Positions 15,869-23,789 of a stretch of DNA of 64,000 nt are shown here, piece by piece; position 1 is the stretch's first letter, and each line of letters begins with the position of its first letter. Both the position numbers and the translations under genes were made by a program. The notes under the pieces are model-generated. The model had not been told where the DNA came from. It ran no database searches and saw only the letters and a list, made by a program, of their open reading frames with translations. The DNA is from VRUE01 sp963817945. GTDB lineage: Bacteria > Actinomycetota > Thermoleophilia > Solirubrobacterales > 70-9. The stretch is taken from contig CAWFQH010000004.1 of NCBI GenBank assembly GCA_963817945.1, positions 434,001 through 498,000 on the forward strand, given 5' to 3'.

Positions 15869-17500
15869 CCGGCGGTCGCGGCCGAACGCCTTCGGCGTGA
15901 TGCGGATGCCGGGGGCCGCCTGGCGCCGCTTGTACTCCGAGCGGTCGACCATGCGAACGACGTCATCGACGACCTCGGCCGGCAGGCCCGCCGCGATCAT
16001 CTCCTCGCGGCCCTGGTCGCGCTCGATGTAGGCCTCGAGGATGCGATCGAGCAGGTCGTAATCAGGGAGGGAATCGGAGTCGCGCTGGTCGGGCCGCAGC
16101 TCGGCTGACGGCGCCCGCTCCAACACCGAGGCGGGCACGAGCTCGCGCCCGGCGCCAGCGTTGCGGTGTCGAACCAGCTCGTAGACGAGCGTCTTCGGCA
16201 CGTCCTTGATCGCCGCGAAACCTCCCGCCATGTCGCCGTAGAGGGTGGCGTAGCCGACCGACATCTCGCTCTTGTTGCCGGTGGTGAGCACCAGCCAGCC
16301 GTGCTTGTTGGAGAGCGCCATCATCAGGTTGCCGCGGATCCGCGCCTGGATGTTCTCGGCCGCTAGATCGGGCTCGGAGGGACGGGCCGGATCGCGGGGG
16401 AGGGGCTCCGGGCCGGCGCCGTCCGCAGTAGCGAAGGGCTCGGCTAGGACGTCCTCGTAGGCGGCCATTGCTGCGGCGATTGGGATCTCGATTGCCTCGG
16501 CGCCGAGGTTGACGGCGATCGTCCGCGCGTCCTCTTGAGTCGCGTCGCTGGAGTGGGGGGAGGGCATCACCACGCAGCTGACGTTCTCCGGCCCCAGCGC
16601 GTCTACCGCCAACAGCGCCACCAACGCCGAGTCGATCCCCCCGGAGAGAGCGAGGCCGACGTGGCGGAAGCCGTTCTTGCGCACGTAGTCGCGCAGCCCC
16701 AGGACCAGCGCCGCGTATACCTCCGCCAGGTCGGGCAGCGACTCAACCAGCTGGCCCTCCCCGCCCGGAATCTCGCAGATCAGCAGCTCCTCCTCGAACT
16801 GGGCGGCGCGGGCGACGACGCGGCCGCTCGGGTCGACGACGAAGCTGTGGCCGTCGAAGACCAGCTCGTCCTGGCCGCCGACGAGGTTGCAGAAGGCGAG
16901 ATTGGCGCCGTAGGCACGGGCGCGCTCGGCGAACATCTGCTCGCGCTCGCGCCCCTTTCCGCGGTGGTAGGGCGACCCGGAAGGGTTGGCGATCAGCCGA
17001 GCGCCTGCCGCTGCCTCGAGCGAGGCGGGCGGCCCCTCCGACCAGAGGTCCTCGCAGACGGTCAGTCCAACCCGTGCGCCGGCAACCTCAATCGTCGAAG
17101 GCTCCTCGCCCGGCAGAAAGTAGCGCTGCTCGTCAAAGACGGCGTAGTTGGGCAGACGGTTCTTGCGGTAGATCGTCTTCACCTCGCCTGCCGAGAGGAC
17201 GGCGAGCGAGTTGTGCGCGTGGCGGTGATCGCCGCCGCCGGCAGCCGGCTCGGCGAAGCCGACCAGCGCCGTCGTCTCGCCGACGTCGCGCGCGAGCTCC
17301 TCGACCGCCGCCCGGTTGGCCTCGACGAAATGGCGCTTTAGGTAGAGGTCCTCGGCCGGATAGCCCGGGATGCAGAGCTCGGGGAAGATCGTCAGCGCCG
17401 CGCCCTCTGCTTCGGCGCGGTGTATCCACTCGGCGACCTTCGCCGCATTGCCGTCGACGTCGCCGACCGTGGGGTCGATCTGCGCCAGCGCTATCCGCAC
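15839..17500 (-). CDS. nadE: Glutamine-dependent NAD+ synthetase
   Basis: Makes NAD+ from deamido-NAD+, ATP and ammonia released from glutamine. The N-terminal nitrilase domain has the Glu-Lys-Cys set in FPELCIPGYPAEDL, RKNRLPNYAVFDE and VCEDLW. The C-terminal synthetase domain has the PP-loop LSGGIDSAL, then TTGNKSEMSVGYATLYGDM. Length 553 residues. The GTG start overlaps the stop of the upstream WS/DGAT gene (TAGTG), so the two are probably cotranscribed. Confidence 0.96.
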   Translation of the reverse strand: MRIALAQIDPTVGDVDGNAAKVAEWIHRAEAEGAALTIFPELCIPGYPAEDLYLKRHFVEANRAAVEELARDVGETTALVGFAEPAAGGGDHRHAHNSLAVLSAGEVKTIYRKNRLPNYAVFDEQRYFLPGEEPSTIEVAGARVGLTVCEDLWSEGPPASLEAAAGARLIANPSGSPYHRGKGREREQMFAERARAYGANLAFCNLVGGQDELVFDGHSFVVDPSGRVVARAAQFEEELLICEIPGGEGQLVESLPDLAEVYAALVLGLRDYVRKNGFRHVGLALSGGIDSALVALLAVDALGPENVSCVVMPSPHSSDATQEDARTIAVNLGAEAIEIPIAAAMAAYEDVLAEPFATADGAGPEPLPRDPARPSEPDLAAENIQARIRGNLMMALSNKHGWLVLTTGNKSEMSVGYATLYGDMAGGFAAIKDVPKTLVYELVRHRNAGAGRELVPASVLERAPSAELRPDQRDSDSLPDYDLLDRILEAYIERDQGREEMIAAGLPAEVVDDVVRMVDRSEYKRRQAAPGIRITPKAFGRDRRLPITNRFGG

Positions 17501-18936
17501 TACTGGACCGGCACTGCGCCGTTGCCCGCCTCCACGCGCCTCTTGTCCGCGGAGTCCGCGACCCCAGCGGGCGCCGTCGCGACGATTTCGCGCACAGCGC
17601 TTTCGAGGTCAAGCGCGAAGCTGTCGAGGTCCGCCATCGCGTCGTAATCGCCGACGAGGCCGAAATCGACCTGGCCGTTATAGGACATGATCCCGACGCA
17701 GAGGGCCTGGCGGCGCGCCAGCGGCACCATCGGGAAGATCGATTCCATCTTCCGCCCCAGCACATAGAGGGGGAACTGCGGCCCCGGCACGTTGGTGACG
17801 ACGAGGTTGAAGAAGCGTTGAGCCGGCTGCAGCCGGGCCGCCTGGGAGGCGATCGTCGGCGGTGCGAAGTCGGTCAGCTTGGTGAGGATTTCGGCGCCGA
17901 CGGCCTGTCCCGATCCCTTCAGGTCGCCCATCGTCTCGCTCGCCAAGCGCAGCCGCTCCAGCGGGTCTTCGCACCAGACAGGGAGCGGGGCCATCATCGC
18001 CGCGATCCTGTTGCCCAGCGCGCCGCGCTCCTCCTCGGCGCGGACGCTTACCGGCACCATCGCCCGTAGCTCCAGCCCCTCGGTGTCGTGGCCACGGGCA
18101 CGCAGGTAGTTGCCGAGGGCGCCGGTCACGACCGAAAGGACGACGTCGTTGACGGTGCCTCCGTGCGCGTTCTTGACCCGCTTGAAGTCGTCGAGGTCGG
18201 CCCGGACAAAGGCGAGGCGGCGGTGGGAGCCGATCTCGACATTGAACGGCGTCCGCGGCGCCGAGAGCCCGGTTTCGATCAGCTCGCCAGTGGCACCGAG
18301 GCCGCGCAGCACCCGGCGTGGCGCCCGCACGGCCGCGCGCACCCCGCGCGCAATCTCGCGCGGGCTGGTCGCCCGCTCGCGCAGCGCCTCCGCAAGCAGC
18401 TCCAGGTCGGTCGGCTCCGGCCGCGGCGCCCACTTGGGCGGTCGAACCGGCGGGCTCTCGGGCTTCTTCTCGACGTCGAAGAGGACGGTGGTGATGTCGA
18501 CCCCGGAGACCCCATCGACAAGGGCATGGTGACTCTTGCCGACGATCGCGAACCGATCCCCTTCGAAGCCCTCGACCAGCCATAGCTCCCACAGCGGCTT
18601 GCTGCGGTCGAGCTGCTGGGAGAAGATCCGTGAGGCGAGGTTGCGCAGTTGCTCCTCGGACCCCGGCGCCGGCAGCGCGGTGCGGCGCACGTGGTAGTCG
18701 AGGTTGAGGTAGGGATCGTCGACCCAGACCGGGCGGCCCTGGTGGAAGGGGACGAAGCGAAGCTTCTGGCGGAAGCGCGGAACCAGGTGCAGGCGGGCCT
18801 CTATGTGGTCCCGGAACTCCTCGTGGCTAGGGGGCGATCCCTCGAAGAGGATCGTCGAGGCGACGTGCATGTGCGCGCCGGCACGCTCCAGGTGGAGAAA
18901 CGAGGAGTCGAGTCCGGTCAGTCGATCTGCACCCAT
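17500..18936 (-). CDS. Wax ester synthase/diacylglycerol O-acyltransferase (WS/DGAT)
   Basis: Acyl-CoA-dependent acyltransferase making triacylglycerol or wax esters for storage. The catalytic HHALVDG motif lies near residue 133, and the late NLVVTNVPGPQFPLY block is diagnostic. From the ATG at 18936 the protein begins MGADRLTGLDSSFLHLE, as family members do, giving 478 residues; an upstream extension to 19074 reads into the dinB end and looks like noise. It suggests neutral-lipid storage, as in many actinobacteria. Confidence 0.92.
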   Translation of the reverse strand: MGADRLTGLDSSFLHLERAGAHMHVASTILFEGSPPSHEEFRDHIEARLHLVPRFRQKLRFVPFHQGRPVWVDDPYLNLDYHVRRTALPAPGSEEQLRNLASRIFSQQLDRSKPLWELWLVEGFEGDRFAIVGKSHHALVDGVSGVDITTVLFDVEKKPESPPVRPPKWAPRPEPTDLELLAEALRERATSPREIARGVRAAVRAPRRVLRGLGATGELIETGLSAPRTPFNVEIGSHRRLAFVRADLDDFKRVKNAHGGTVNDVVLSVVTGALGNYLRARGHDTEGLELRAMVPVSVRAEEERGALGNRIAAMMAPLPVWCEDPLERLRLASETMGDLKGSGQAVGAEILTKLTDFAPPTIASQAARLQPAQRFFNLVVTNVPGPQFPLYVLGRKMESIFPMVPLARRQALCVGIMSYNGQVDFGLVGDYDAMADLDSFALDLESAVREIVATAPAGVADSADKRRVEAGNGAVPVQ

Positions 18937-18976
18937 GCTGGAGATCTTCGCACAGCGAAGCGCAGGGGCCGAGCCC

Positions 18977-20080
18977 TCAGGCGGCGAATCCCAGGCGCAG
19001 CTGATCGCTGCTCTCATCGTCGTCCGCAGCATCCTCCACGGTGTCTTCTTCGGCGCGTTCGAAGGAGGCGACACGGACCCCGAGCAGGCGTACCGGCCGG
19101 GGCGGAGAGTAGGCCCGCAACAGCTCCAATGCGACCGGAGTGACGACGGCGGGGTCGTTGGTCGGCTCCTCGACCGTCTGCGAGCGGGTCGCGTTGGTCC
19201 AGTCGTCGAGCCTCACCTTGATCCCGATCGTCCGTCCCTCGAGCTCGCGCGAGCGCAGTCGCCGGCAGAGCTCCTCGGAAAGAGAGACGATCGACGCCGC
19301 CATCTCGGCCTCGTCGGCGACGTCGACGTCGAAGGTCGTCTCCGCCGACTGCGACTTGGTCTCCCGCACGACGGCAATCGGCGTGTCGTCCTCAAAGCGG
19401 GCTCGCGCTGACAGCCAGCGGCCGCTGCGCGGTCCGAACTCGCGCTCGAGCGCGGCCGGATCGCGGGCTCGGAGCTCGGCGAGCGTGCGCACCCCCATCC
19501 GCTCGAGCTTCGCCACGGACTTGGGGCCGATTCCCGGGATCAATCCGGGCGACTCGGCAGCGAAGCGCTCCAGCGCCTCCGCCCGCGAGAGGACCACCAG
19601 CCCGCCCGGCTTGCCCAGCTCGCTGGTGATCTTGGCCAGCAGCCGGTTCTCAGAGATCCCGATCGAGCAGCCGAGGCCGGTCTCCTCACGTATCTCGGTG
19701 GCGATCCGCCGCATCGTCGCCTTCGGCGAGAAGAGCCCGGTCAGGTCGATGTAGGCCTCGTCGAGCCCGACCACCTCGACCGTCTCTGCATTGCGCCGCA
19801 GGACCCCCATCACTTCCCCTGACGCCCCGCGGTAGGCGGTGAAGTCAGGCTGCAGGTAGACGGCATCCGGCAACCGTCGCCGCGCTACCGCCGCCGGCAT
19901 CGCCGAGTGGATCCCGGCCAGCTTCCGCGCCTCGTAGCTGGCGGTCGTGACCACCGCCCGCGGCCCCGACCCGCAGACGACCACCGGCTTACCCTTCAGC
20001 TCCGGCCGCCGCCGCAGCTCGACCGACGCGTAGAAGGCGTCCATGTCCAAATGCGCGACGCAGCGGGCCCAACCGTTCAC
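18977..20080 (-). CDS. dinB: DNA polymerase IV (Y family)
   Basis: Error-prone translesion polymerase. The N-terminus has HLDMDAFYASVE, then the catalytic DE pair in GLDEAYIDLTG (Gly where Ser is usual), GISENRLLAKITSELGKPGG and the helix-hairpin-helix GLIPGIGPKSVAKLERMG. The C-terminal QLRLGF is a beta-clamp-binding motif. Length 367 residues. The GTG start lies 6 bases after TAACCT. No SOS box is evident in the 78-base gap to the divergent cupin gene. Confidence 0.95.
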   Translation of the reverse strand: MNGWARCVAHLDMDAFYASVELRRRPELKGKPVVVCGSGPRAVVTTASYEARKLAGIHSAMPAAVARRRLPDAVYLQPDFTAYRGASGEVMGVLRRNAETVEVVGLDEAYIDLTGLFSPKATMRRIATEIREETGLGCSIGISENRLLAKITSELGKPGGLVVLSRAEALERFAAESPGLIPGIGPKSVAKLERMGVRTLAELRARDPAALEREFGPRSGRWLSARARFEDDTPIAVVRETKSQSAETTFDVDVADEAEMAASIVSLSEELCRRLRSRELEGRTIGIKVRLDDWTNATRSQTVEEPTNDPAVVTPVALELLRAYSPPRPVRLLGVRVASFERAEEDTVEDAADDDESSDQLRLGFAA

Positions 20081-20086
20081 GCATTC

Positions 20087-20092
20087 AGGTTA
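20087..20092 (-). promoter_or_regulatory. Candidate -10 element of dinB
   Basis: TAACCT on the minus strand, 6 bases from the GTG start of dinB. Confidence 0.45.
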
Positions 20093-20146
20093 GGCGCGGG
20101 GGCGGATCGAGCCGAGTGGAAGCGGTTGGTCTTAGCGCTCGCGGGG

Positions 20147-20152
20147 TAGCAT
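20147..20152 (+). promoter_or_regulatory. Candidate -10 element of the cupin gene
   Basis: TAGCAT ends 6 bases before the GTG at 20159; there is no Shine-Dalgarno sequence. Confidence 0.45.
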
Positions 20153-20158
20153 CGGCCC

Positions 20159-20575
20159 GTGGCCGACGTTACCCACGTCAAGATCGAGGATCTCGAGGCG
20201 ATCGACGGGGTACTCGAGGGGATCAAGTTCCACAAAGCCGCGGCAGGTCTCGGGGTCAGCGCCTTCGGCATCTCGATCATCGACATGGCGCCTGGAGCCG
20301 ACGAATACCCCGAGCACGACCATTCGGAGGAGGGAATCGGCGGCCAGATGTTCGCCAAGCGCCCCGGCCAGCTCGGCCAGGAGGAGGTCTACGTGGCCCT
20401 CCAGGGCTCTGGCACCGTCGAAGCCGCCGGCGAGCAGTACCCGCTCGATGATGACCACATCGTTCGCCTCGGGCCCGAGGTCAAACGCAAGGTCGTTCCC
20501 GGGCCCGACGGGCTCCGCCTCTTGGCCCTCGGTGGCACCCCCGGCGCGGCCTACGACGCCGAAGGCCGTCTCTAG
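20159..20575 (+). CDS. Cupin domain protein
   Basis: A 138-residue single-domain beta-barrel protein. Cupin motif 1 is seen as the EYPEHDHSEEGIGGQM region, with two His and Glu in metal-ligand positions. Motif 2 follows around EQYPLDDDHIVRLGPEVKRK. The reaction, if any, is unknown. It is transcribed away from dinB and stands alone. Confidence 0.78.
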   Translation: MADVTHVKIEDLEAIDGVLEGIKFHKAAAGLGVSAFGISIIDMAPGADEYPEHDHSEEGIGGQMFAKRPGQLGQEEVYVALQGSGTVEAAGEQYPLDDDHIVRLGPEVKRKVVPGPDGLRLLALGGTPGAAYDAEGRL

Positions 20576-20584
20576 CGGGCTGCG

Positions 20585-21043
20585 TCAATCGAGGATCGGC
20601 TCGGCCGCCGCCTCGGCGATTCCGCCCTCCGCCATCTCCCGGCACGCGCGCTCGATCCGTTGGGTGTCGAGGTAAGCGTGGAAGTAGACAACCTTGCCCC
20701 AGCGCACCCGCAGCCAGTGGGCGCCTTCGTTTGCGTAGGGCGAACCGATCTGGGGTCGCAGGTGGGCCGTCCATTGGGCCGCGATCCAGAGGTCCCACGG
20801 CCAGCCGCCGGAGAGCACGCGATGAACTTCGAAGTCGTGTCCTGGATAGAGCCGTCCGAGACGTTCGAACCAGCGCAGCACCGCATCGCGCGAGCGCCGC
20901 TCGCCGCCGAGTGGATGGTCCCCGGGGAAGACGTGGTGGACGTCGCCGGACATCCTTGCCGTTGAGGCACTCCACTCGCCACGCGAGAGCCGGGCAAAAG
21001 TCGCTTCGACCTGGCGCCTGGCTATGAAATTCATTCCAACCAT
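20585..21043 (-). CDS. SnoaL-like/NTF2-fold protein
   Basis: A 152-residue protein of the nuclear transport factor 2-like fold: an N-terminal helix with a loading segment (RQVEATFARLSRGE), HHVFPGDHPLGGERRSR, and a C-terminal sheet with HAYLDTQRIERA. Such proteins include small cyclases and isomerases and many of unknown role. The chosen ATG has GGAG four bases upstream; an ATG three codons later (21034) is possible. Confidence 0.65.
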   Translation of the reverse strand: MVGMNFIARRQVEATFARLSRGEWSASTARMSGDVHHVFPGDHPLGGERRSRDAVLRWFERLGRLYPGHDFEVHRVLSGGWPWDLWIAAQWTAHLRPQIGSPYANEGAHWLRVRWGKVVYFHAYLDTQRIERACREMAEGGIAEAAAEPILD

Positions 21044-21077
21044 CGGCTCCGCTCGATCCCTGGATTGCACGGCATCC

Positions 21078-21083
21078 TAGACT
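21078..21083 (+). promoter_or_regulatory. Candidate -10 element of the 92-residue gene
   Basis: TAGACT ends 6 bases before the GTG at 21090. Confidence 0.4.
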
Positions 21084-21089
21084 TGCTCC

Positions 21090-21368
21090 GTGGCGTCGGC
21101 CGAGGCGAAGAATCTCGAGGCGATCTCGAAGGCGATCGACCAGCACAACCGCAACTGCCCGTTCCCAGCTGCGGAGGTGCGGATGAACCCGTTCGAGGTC
21201 GAGCGGCTCGGCTGGGAGGAGATCCGCGGCCTGCCCGTAGTGCCCGATTCGCAGATCGGCACCGGCCGCTTCCGCATCGTCTGCTCGCAGGAACTGGACG
21301 ACGAGGGCCTCGAGGAGGTCGAGGCCGTAGGCCAGGAGCTTCAGACCGTCGCCCCAGCCGAAAACTGA
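21090..21368 (+). CDS. Conserved-looking hypothetical protein, 92 residues
   Basis: Not recognised. The protein is soluble and acidic, with an N-terminal helix (AEAKNLEAISKAIDQHN), a CPFPAAEVRMNPFEVERLG segment that looks like a ligand-facing loop, and a short sheet region ending in acidic helix residues. Codon use matches neighbours. It ends four bases before the stop of the convergent CcdA gene, so it is not cotranscribed with it. Confidence 0.6.
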   Translation: MASAEAKNLEAISKAIDQHNRNCPFPAAEVRMNPFEVERLGWEEIRGLPVVPDSQIGTGRFRIVCSQELDDEGLEEVEAVGQELQTVAPAEN

Positions 21369-21372
21369 CGGC

Positions 21373-22134
21373 TTAGACCTCGCTCCAGAAGTCAAAACCG
21401 ATTTCGCTCAGCAGCCGTTGCGCCTCGATGTTGAGTTGGGTCAGCTCGCCGGTCCAGATCAGGACGCCCATCGCGATCAGGATCGCGCCGCCGGTGGCGA
21501 CTATCGCCTGGTAGTGGCGCTTGACGACCGCGAAGGCAGTCGTCATGCGAGAGAAAGCGACCGCGGTGAGCAGGAAGGGGATCGCCAGGCCGGCCGAGTA
21601 GACCGCCAGGAGGAAGGCACCGCGGCCCGGCGAGTCGGTCAGCGAGGCAGCGGTGAGGATCGCGCCCAGGGTTGGGCCGATACAGGGCGTCCAGGCGATC
21701 GCGAAGGCGGCGCCGGCGACTATGGGACCGCCCTTGCCTGCTCGATCCATCAGCGCCTCGACGTGCCACTCGCGATTGAGGCGGGCGACGAAGAGCGAGG
21801 CGACGAAGAGGCTGCCCATCGCGACCATCAGCACAGCGGCGGACTTTTCGAGCAGCTCCTCATGGTCGTGCAGCAGCGAGCCGAGCCCGGTAGCCGTGAG
21901 GCCATAGATGACGAACACCGTTGAGAAGCTGGCGACGAAGAGGAGGCTGGGGCCGAGCACGCGCCGCCACCCCGCGCGGTCCAGCTCCGCCGGCGAGACG
22001 CCGCTGACCGCCGAGAGGTAGCCGGGGACGAGCGGCAGCACGCAGGGGGAGAGGAAGGAGACGACGCCGGCGGCGAGCGCGGCGAAGATCCCCACCCCGG
22101 CGGCGGGATCGGTGCTGACCTCGGCGAGGAACAC
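21373..22134 (-). CDS. ccdA: CcdA/DsbD-family membrane thiol-disulfide transporter
   Basis: Six-helix membrane protein that carries reducing equivalents across the membrane, for cytochrome c maturation or extracytoplasmic thioredoxins. The paired redox cysteines appear in FLSPCVLPLVPGYLS and WTPCIGPTLGAIL, the family hallmark. Length is 253 residues from GTG 22134, which lies 9 bases after TACCCT; a TTG at 22143 is an alternative. No ResB or CcsB gene is adjacent. Confidence 0.88.
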   Translation of the reverse strand: MFLAEVSTDPAAGVGIFAALAAGVVSFLSPCVLPLVPGYLSAVSGVSPAELDRAGWRRVLGPSLLFVASFSTVFVIYGLTATGLGSLLHDHEELLEKSAAVLMVAMGSLFVASLFVARLNREWHVEALMDRAGKGGPIVAGAAFAIAWTPCIGPTLGAILTAASLTDSPGRGAFLLAVYSAGLAIPFLLTAVAFSRMTTAFAVVKRHYQAIVATGGAILIAMGVLIWTGELTQLNIEAQRLLSEIGFDFWSEV

Positions 22135-22161
22135 GGCCCCCAAAGGGTACTTGCGGGGGCC
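22135..22161. repeat. 7-bp inverted repeat at the CcdA start
   Basis: GGCCCCC (22135-22141) and GGGGGCC (22155-22161) flank 13 bases that contain the candidate -10 element TACCCT (minus strand, 22144-22149). It could fold as a hairpin or be a binding site. Confidence 0.35.
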
Positions 22162-22205
22162 GCCACGCAGCTTGCAACGGAGCGTGTCGGTGGAGAGACT
22201 GGGGC

Positions 22206-22889
22206 ATGGACATCGACGCGCTGATCCTTAACTGCACCCTGAAGAAGTCGCCCGAGGTATCCAACACGCAGGGCTTGATCGACCTCGTCACTGCCCACTT
22301 CGACGAGCTGGGAGTCAGGCACGAGACGCTGCGCCCGGTCGACTTCGAGATCCCCTTCGGCGTCGTCTCCGACATGGGGGAGGGGGACGAGTGGCCGCAG
22401 ATCCTCGAGAAAGTGCTCGCCGCCGACATCCTCATCATCGGCATGTCGATCTGGTTCGGCGTGCGCAACAGCGTCAGCCAGATGGTGATCGAGCGCCTCG
22501 ACGGGACCTACAACACGACCAACGCGGTCGGCCAGTACCCCCTCTACAACACGGTCGGCGGCGTCGTCGTCACCGGCAACGAGGACGGCGCCCACGCCTG
22601 CGCCGAGACGACCCTCTTCAACCTCACCCACCTCGGCTGCGCGATCCCGCCCAATGCCGACACCTACTGGGTCGGCGAGGCTGGCCCCGGCCCCTCCTTC
22701 ATCGAAGCCAACGGCAAGGACCACCCCTACACCCAGAAGACGGCGAAGTGGATGGCCCACAACGTCACCCATCTGGCTCGCATCCTCAAGGCGAACCCGA
22801 TCCCGCCGGAAGGCAACACCGTTCCCGGCTGGCAGCCCGAGGACTGCCGCGGCCACGACGACCGCATGCCCGGCGGCCACGTCGGCTGA
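22206..22889 (+). CDS. Flavodoxin-like NAD(P)H-dependent FMN reductase family protein
   Basis: The N-terminal strand ALILNCTLKKSPEVSNTQGL is the FMN phosphate-binding loop, and ILIIGMSIWFGVRNSVSQM is the second flavin-contacting region of NADPH-dependent FMN reductase-like proteins. The C-terminal 30 residues are Pro/Gly/His-rich. Length 227 residues. It is divergent from CcdA and ends before a strong terminator. The physiological electron acceptor is unknown. Confidence 0.8.
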   Translation: MDIDALILNCTLKKSPEVSNTQGLIDLVTAHFDELGVRHETLRPVDFEIPFGVVSDMGEGDEWPQILEKVLAADILIIGMSIWFGVRNSVSQMVIERLDGTYNTTNAVGQYPLYNTVGGVVVTGNEDGAHACAETTLFNLTHLGCAIPPNADTYWVGEAGPGPSFIEANGKDHPYTQKTAKWMAHNVTHLARILKANPIPPEGNTVPGWQPEDCRGHDDRMPGGHVG

Positions 22890-22938
22890 GGCCAAGCGCA
22901 AGAGCCCCCCAGCCGTGAGCTTTGGGTCTGGGAGAAGC

Positions 22939-22973
22939 GCGGCACCGCGGTCCCGACAGGACCGCGGTGCCGC
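22939..22973. terminator. Rho-independent-type terminator between convergent genes
   Basis: A perfect 14-bp stem (22939-22952 with 22960-22973) and a 7-base loop, followed by TTTCC on the plus strand. It lies between the flavodoxin-like gene and the convergent secreted-protein gene. Confidence 0.85.
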
Positions 22974-22988
22974 TTTCCGCTGAGGCCG

Positions 22989-23600
22989 CTAGGAGAGCGT
23001 CAGCGTCTCGCCTTTATGGGCGCCGGTCGCCTCGACGTCGAAATCGGCTTCGTAGGTGGCTTTGGTTTTACCTAAGGTGGTGATGTTGCTGCCGGTGGTG
23101 GAGTCGTATTCCAGCGTCGAGCTGGCGTTGTTGAACACGCCTGCCGCGGTGCCGGTGTACGGGAAGGTCCACCCTTTGGCCGCGCACAGTTCGCCGCCGT
23201 AGAGGAATCGCATGTCGAAGTCGTCAGTGACGACGAAGGATTTGCTCCCAAACGTCGTCGTTCCGGCCGACCAGGGCAGGCCTTCGACAGACGCTTTCGC
23301 GACCGTGCAGACGCCGTCGGTATGGCAGCCGCTGAGGTCCACGTCGGTCACCGTGGCCACTCCGACTTCGCCGCTGTTCGAGATGCTGATCTCGGCCGTG
23401 GCGGCACACGTCGTGGTCAGGCCGTTGAGTTTGAGATTGCTTTCCGCGGTTTCGGCCGTCACGGTTTCCGTGCCGACGAGCGGCTGTCCGTTGAATTTCC
23501 AGACAGGGCTCGCACTCGCCGTGCTCGCCATCGCAGCACCGGCTACCAGGGCCACCGCCAGGCTGGCGAGGGGGATCCCAATTACTTTTCTCTTGATCAT
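22989..23600 (-). CDS. Secreted hypothetical protein
   Basis: The N-terminus MIKRKVIGIPLASLAVAL followed by an AxA-type end (STASASP) is a clear Sec signal peptide. The mature part of about 170 residues is rich in Thr, Ser and Val and has four to five Cys (TTTCAAT, SGCHTDGVC, LCAAKG), suggesting a disulfide-bonded beta-sandwich. The ATG at 23600 has GGGAGG nine bases upstream. Function is not recognised; similar secreted proteins are common in Thermoleophilia as far as I recall. Confidence 0.72.
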   Translation of the reverse strand: MIKRKVIGIPLASLAVALVAGAAMASTASASPVWKFNGQPLVGTETVTAETAESNLKLNGLTTTCAATAEISISNSGEVGVATVTDVDLSGCHTDGVCTVAKASVEGLPWSAGTTTFGSKSFVVTDDFDMRFLYGGELCAAKGWTFPYTGTAAGVFNNASSTLEYDSTTGSNITTLGKTKATYEADFDVEATGAHKGETLTLS

Positions 23601-23680
23601 GCTCAAATGCCTCCCATTAATTAGTTTTTAATAAAGAAATCAGGTTGTCTAACTTACTCTATCCAAGCAGAGGGCGCCTT
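23601..23680 (-). promoter_or_regulatory. AT-rich promoter/leader of the secreted protein gene
   Basis: About 60 bases upstream of the start are strikingly AT-rich (for example TTATTAAAAACTAATTAATG on the minus strand) in an otherwise roughly 70 percent GC region. Exact -35 and -10 positions are unclear. A strong ribosome binding site follows, so this is a leadered, probably highly expressed gene. Confidence 0.5.
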
Positions 23681-23736
23681 TTAGGGGTCGGGCAAGCGTC
23701 CAGTCGAGCTGCGCGACGGTGGACGCGCTAGATTTC

Positions 23737-23752
23737 TTGGCTAGCCAGCCAA
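23737..23752. promoter_or_regulatory. Inverted repeat upstream of the thiolase gene
   Basis: TTGGCT and AGCCAA flank four bases and sit just after a TAGATT hexamer (23729-23734) that could be a -10 element. The position suits an operator for a TetR-type regulator of lipid metabolism. No such regulator gene is in view. Confidence 0.4.
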
Positions 23753-23789
23753 ACGCCGCATGCGCACGGCGCGACCACAGGAGCAGACT

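Noticed and set aside
18936..19074. Longer WS/DGAT start at 19074
   Set aside because: The extra 46 residues overlap the dinB end antisense and look unlike protein; family members begin near MGADRLTGLDSSF.
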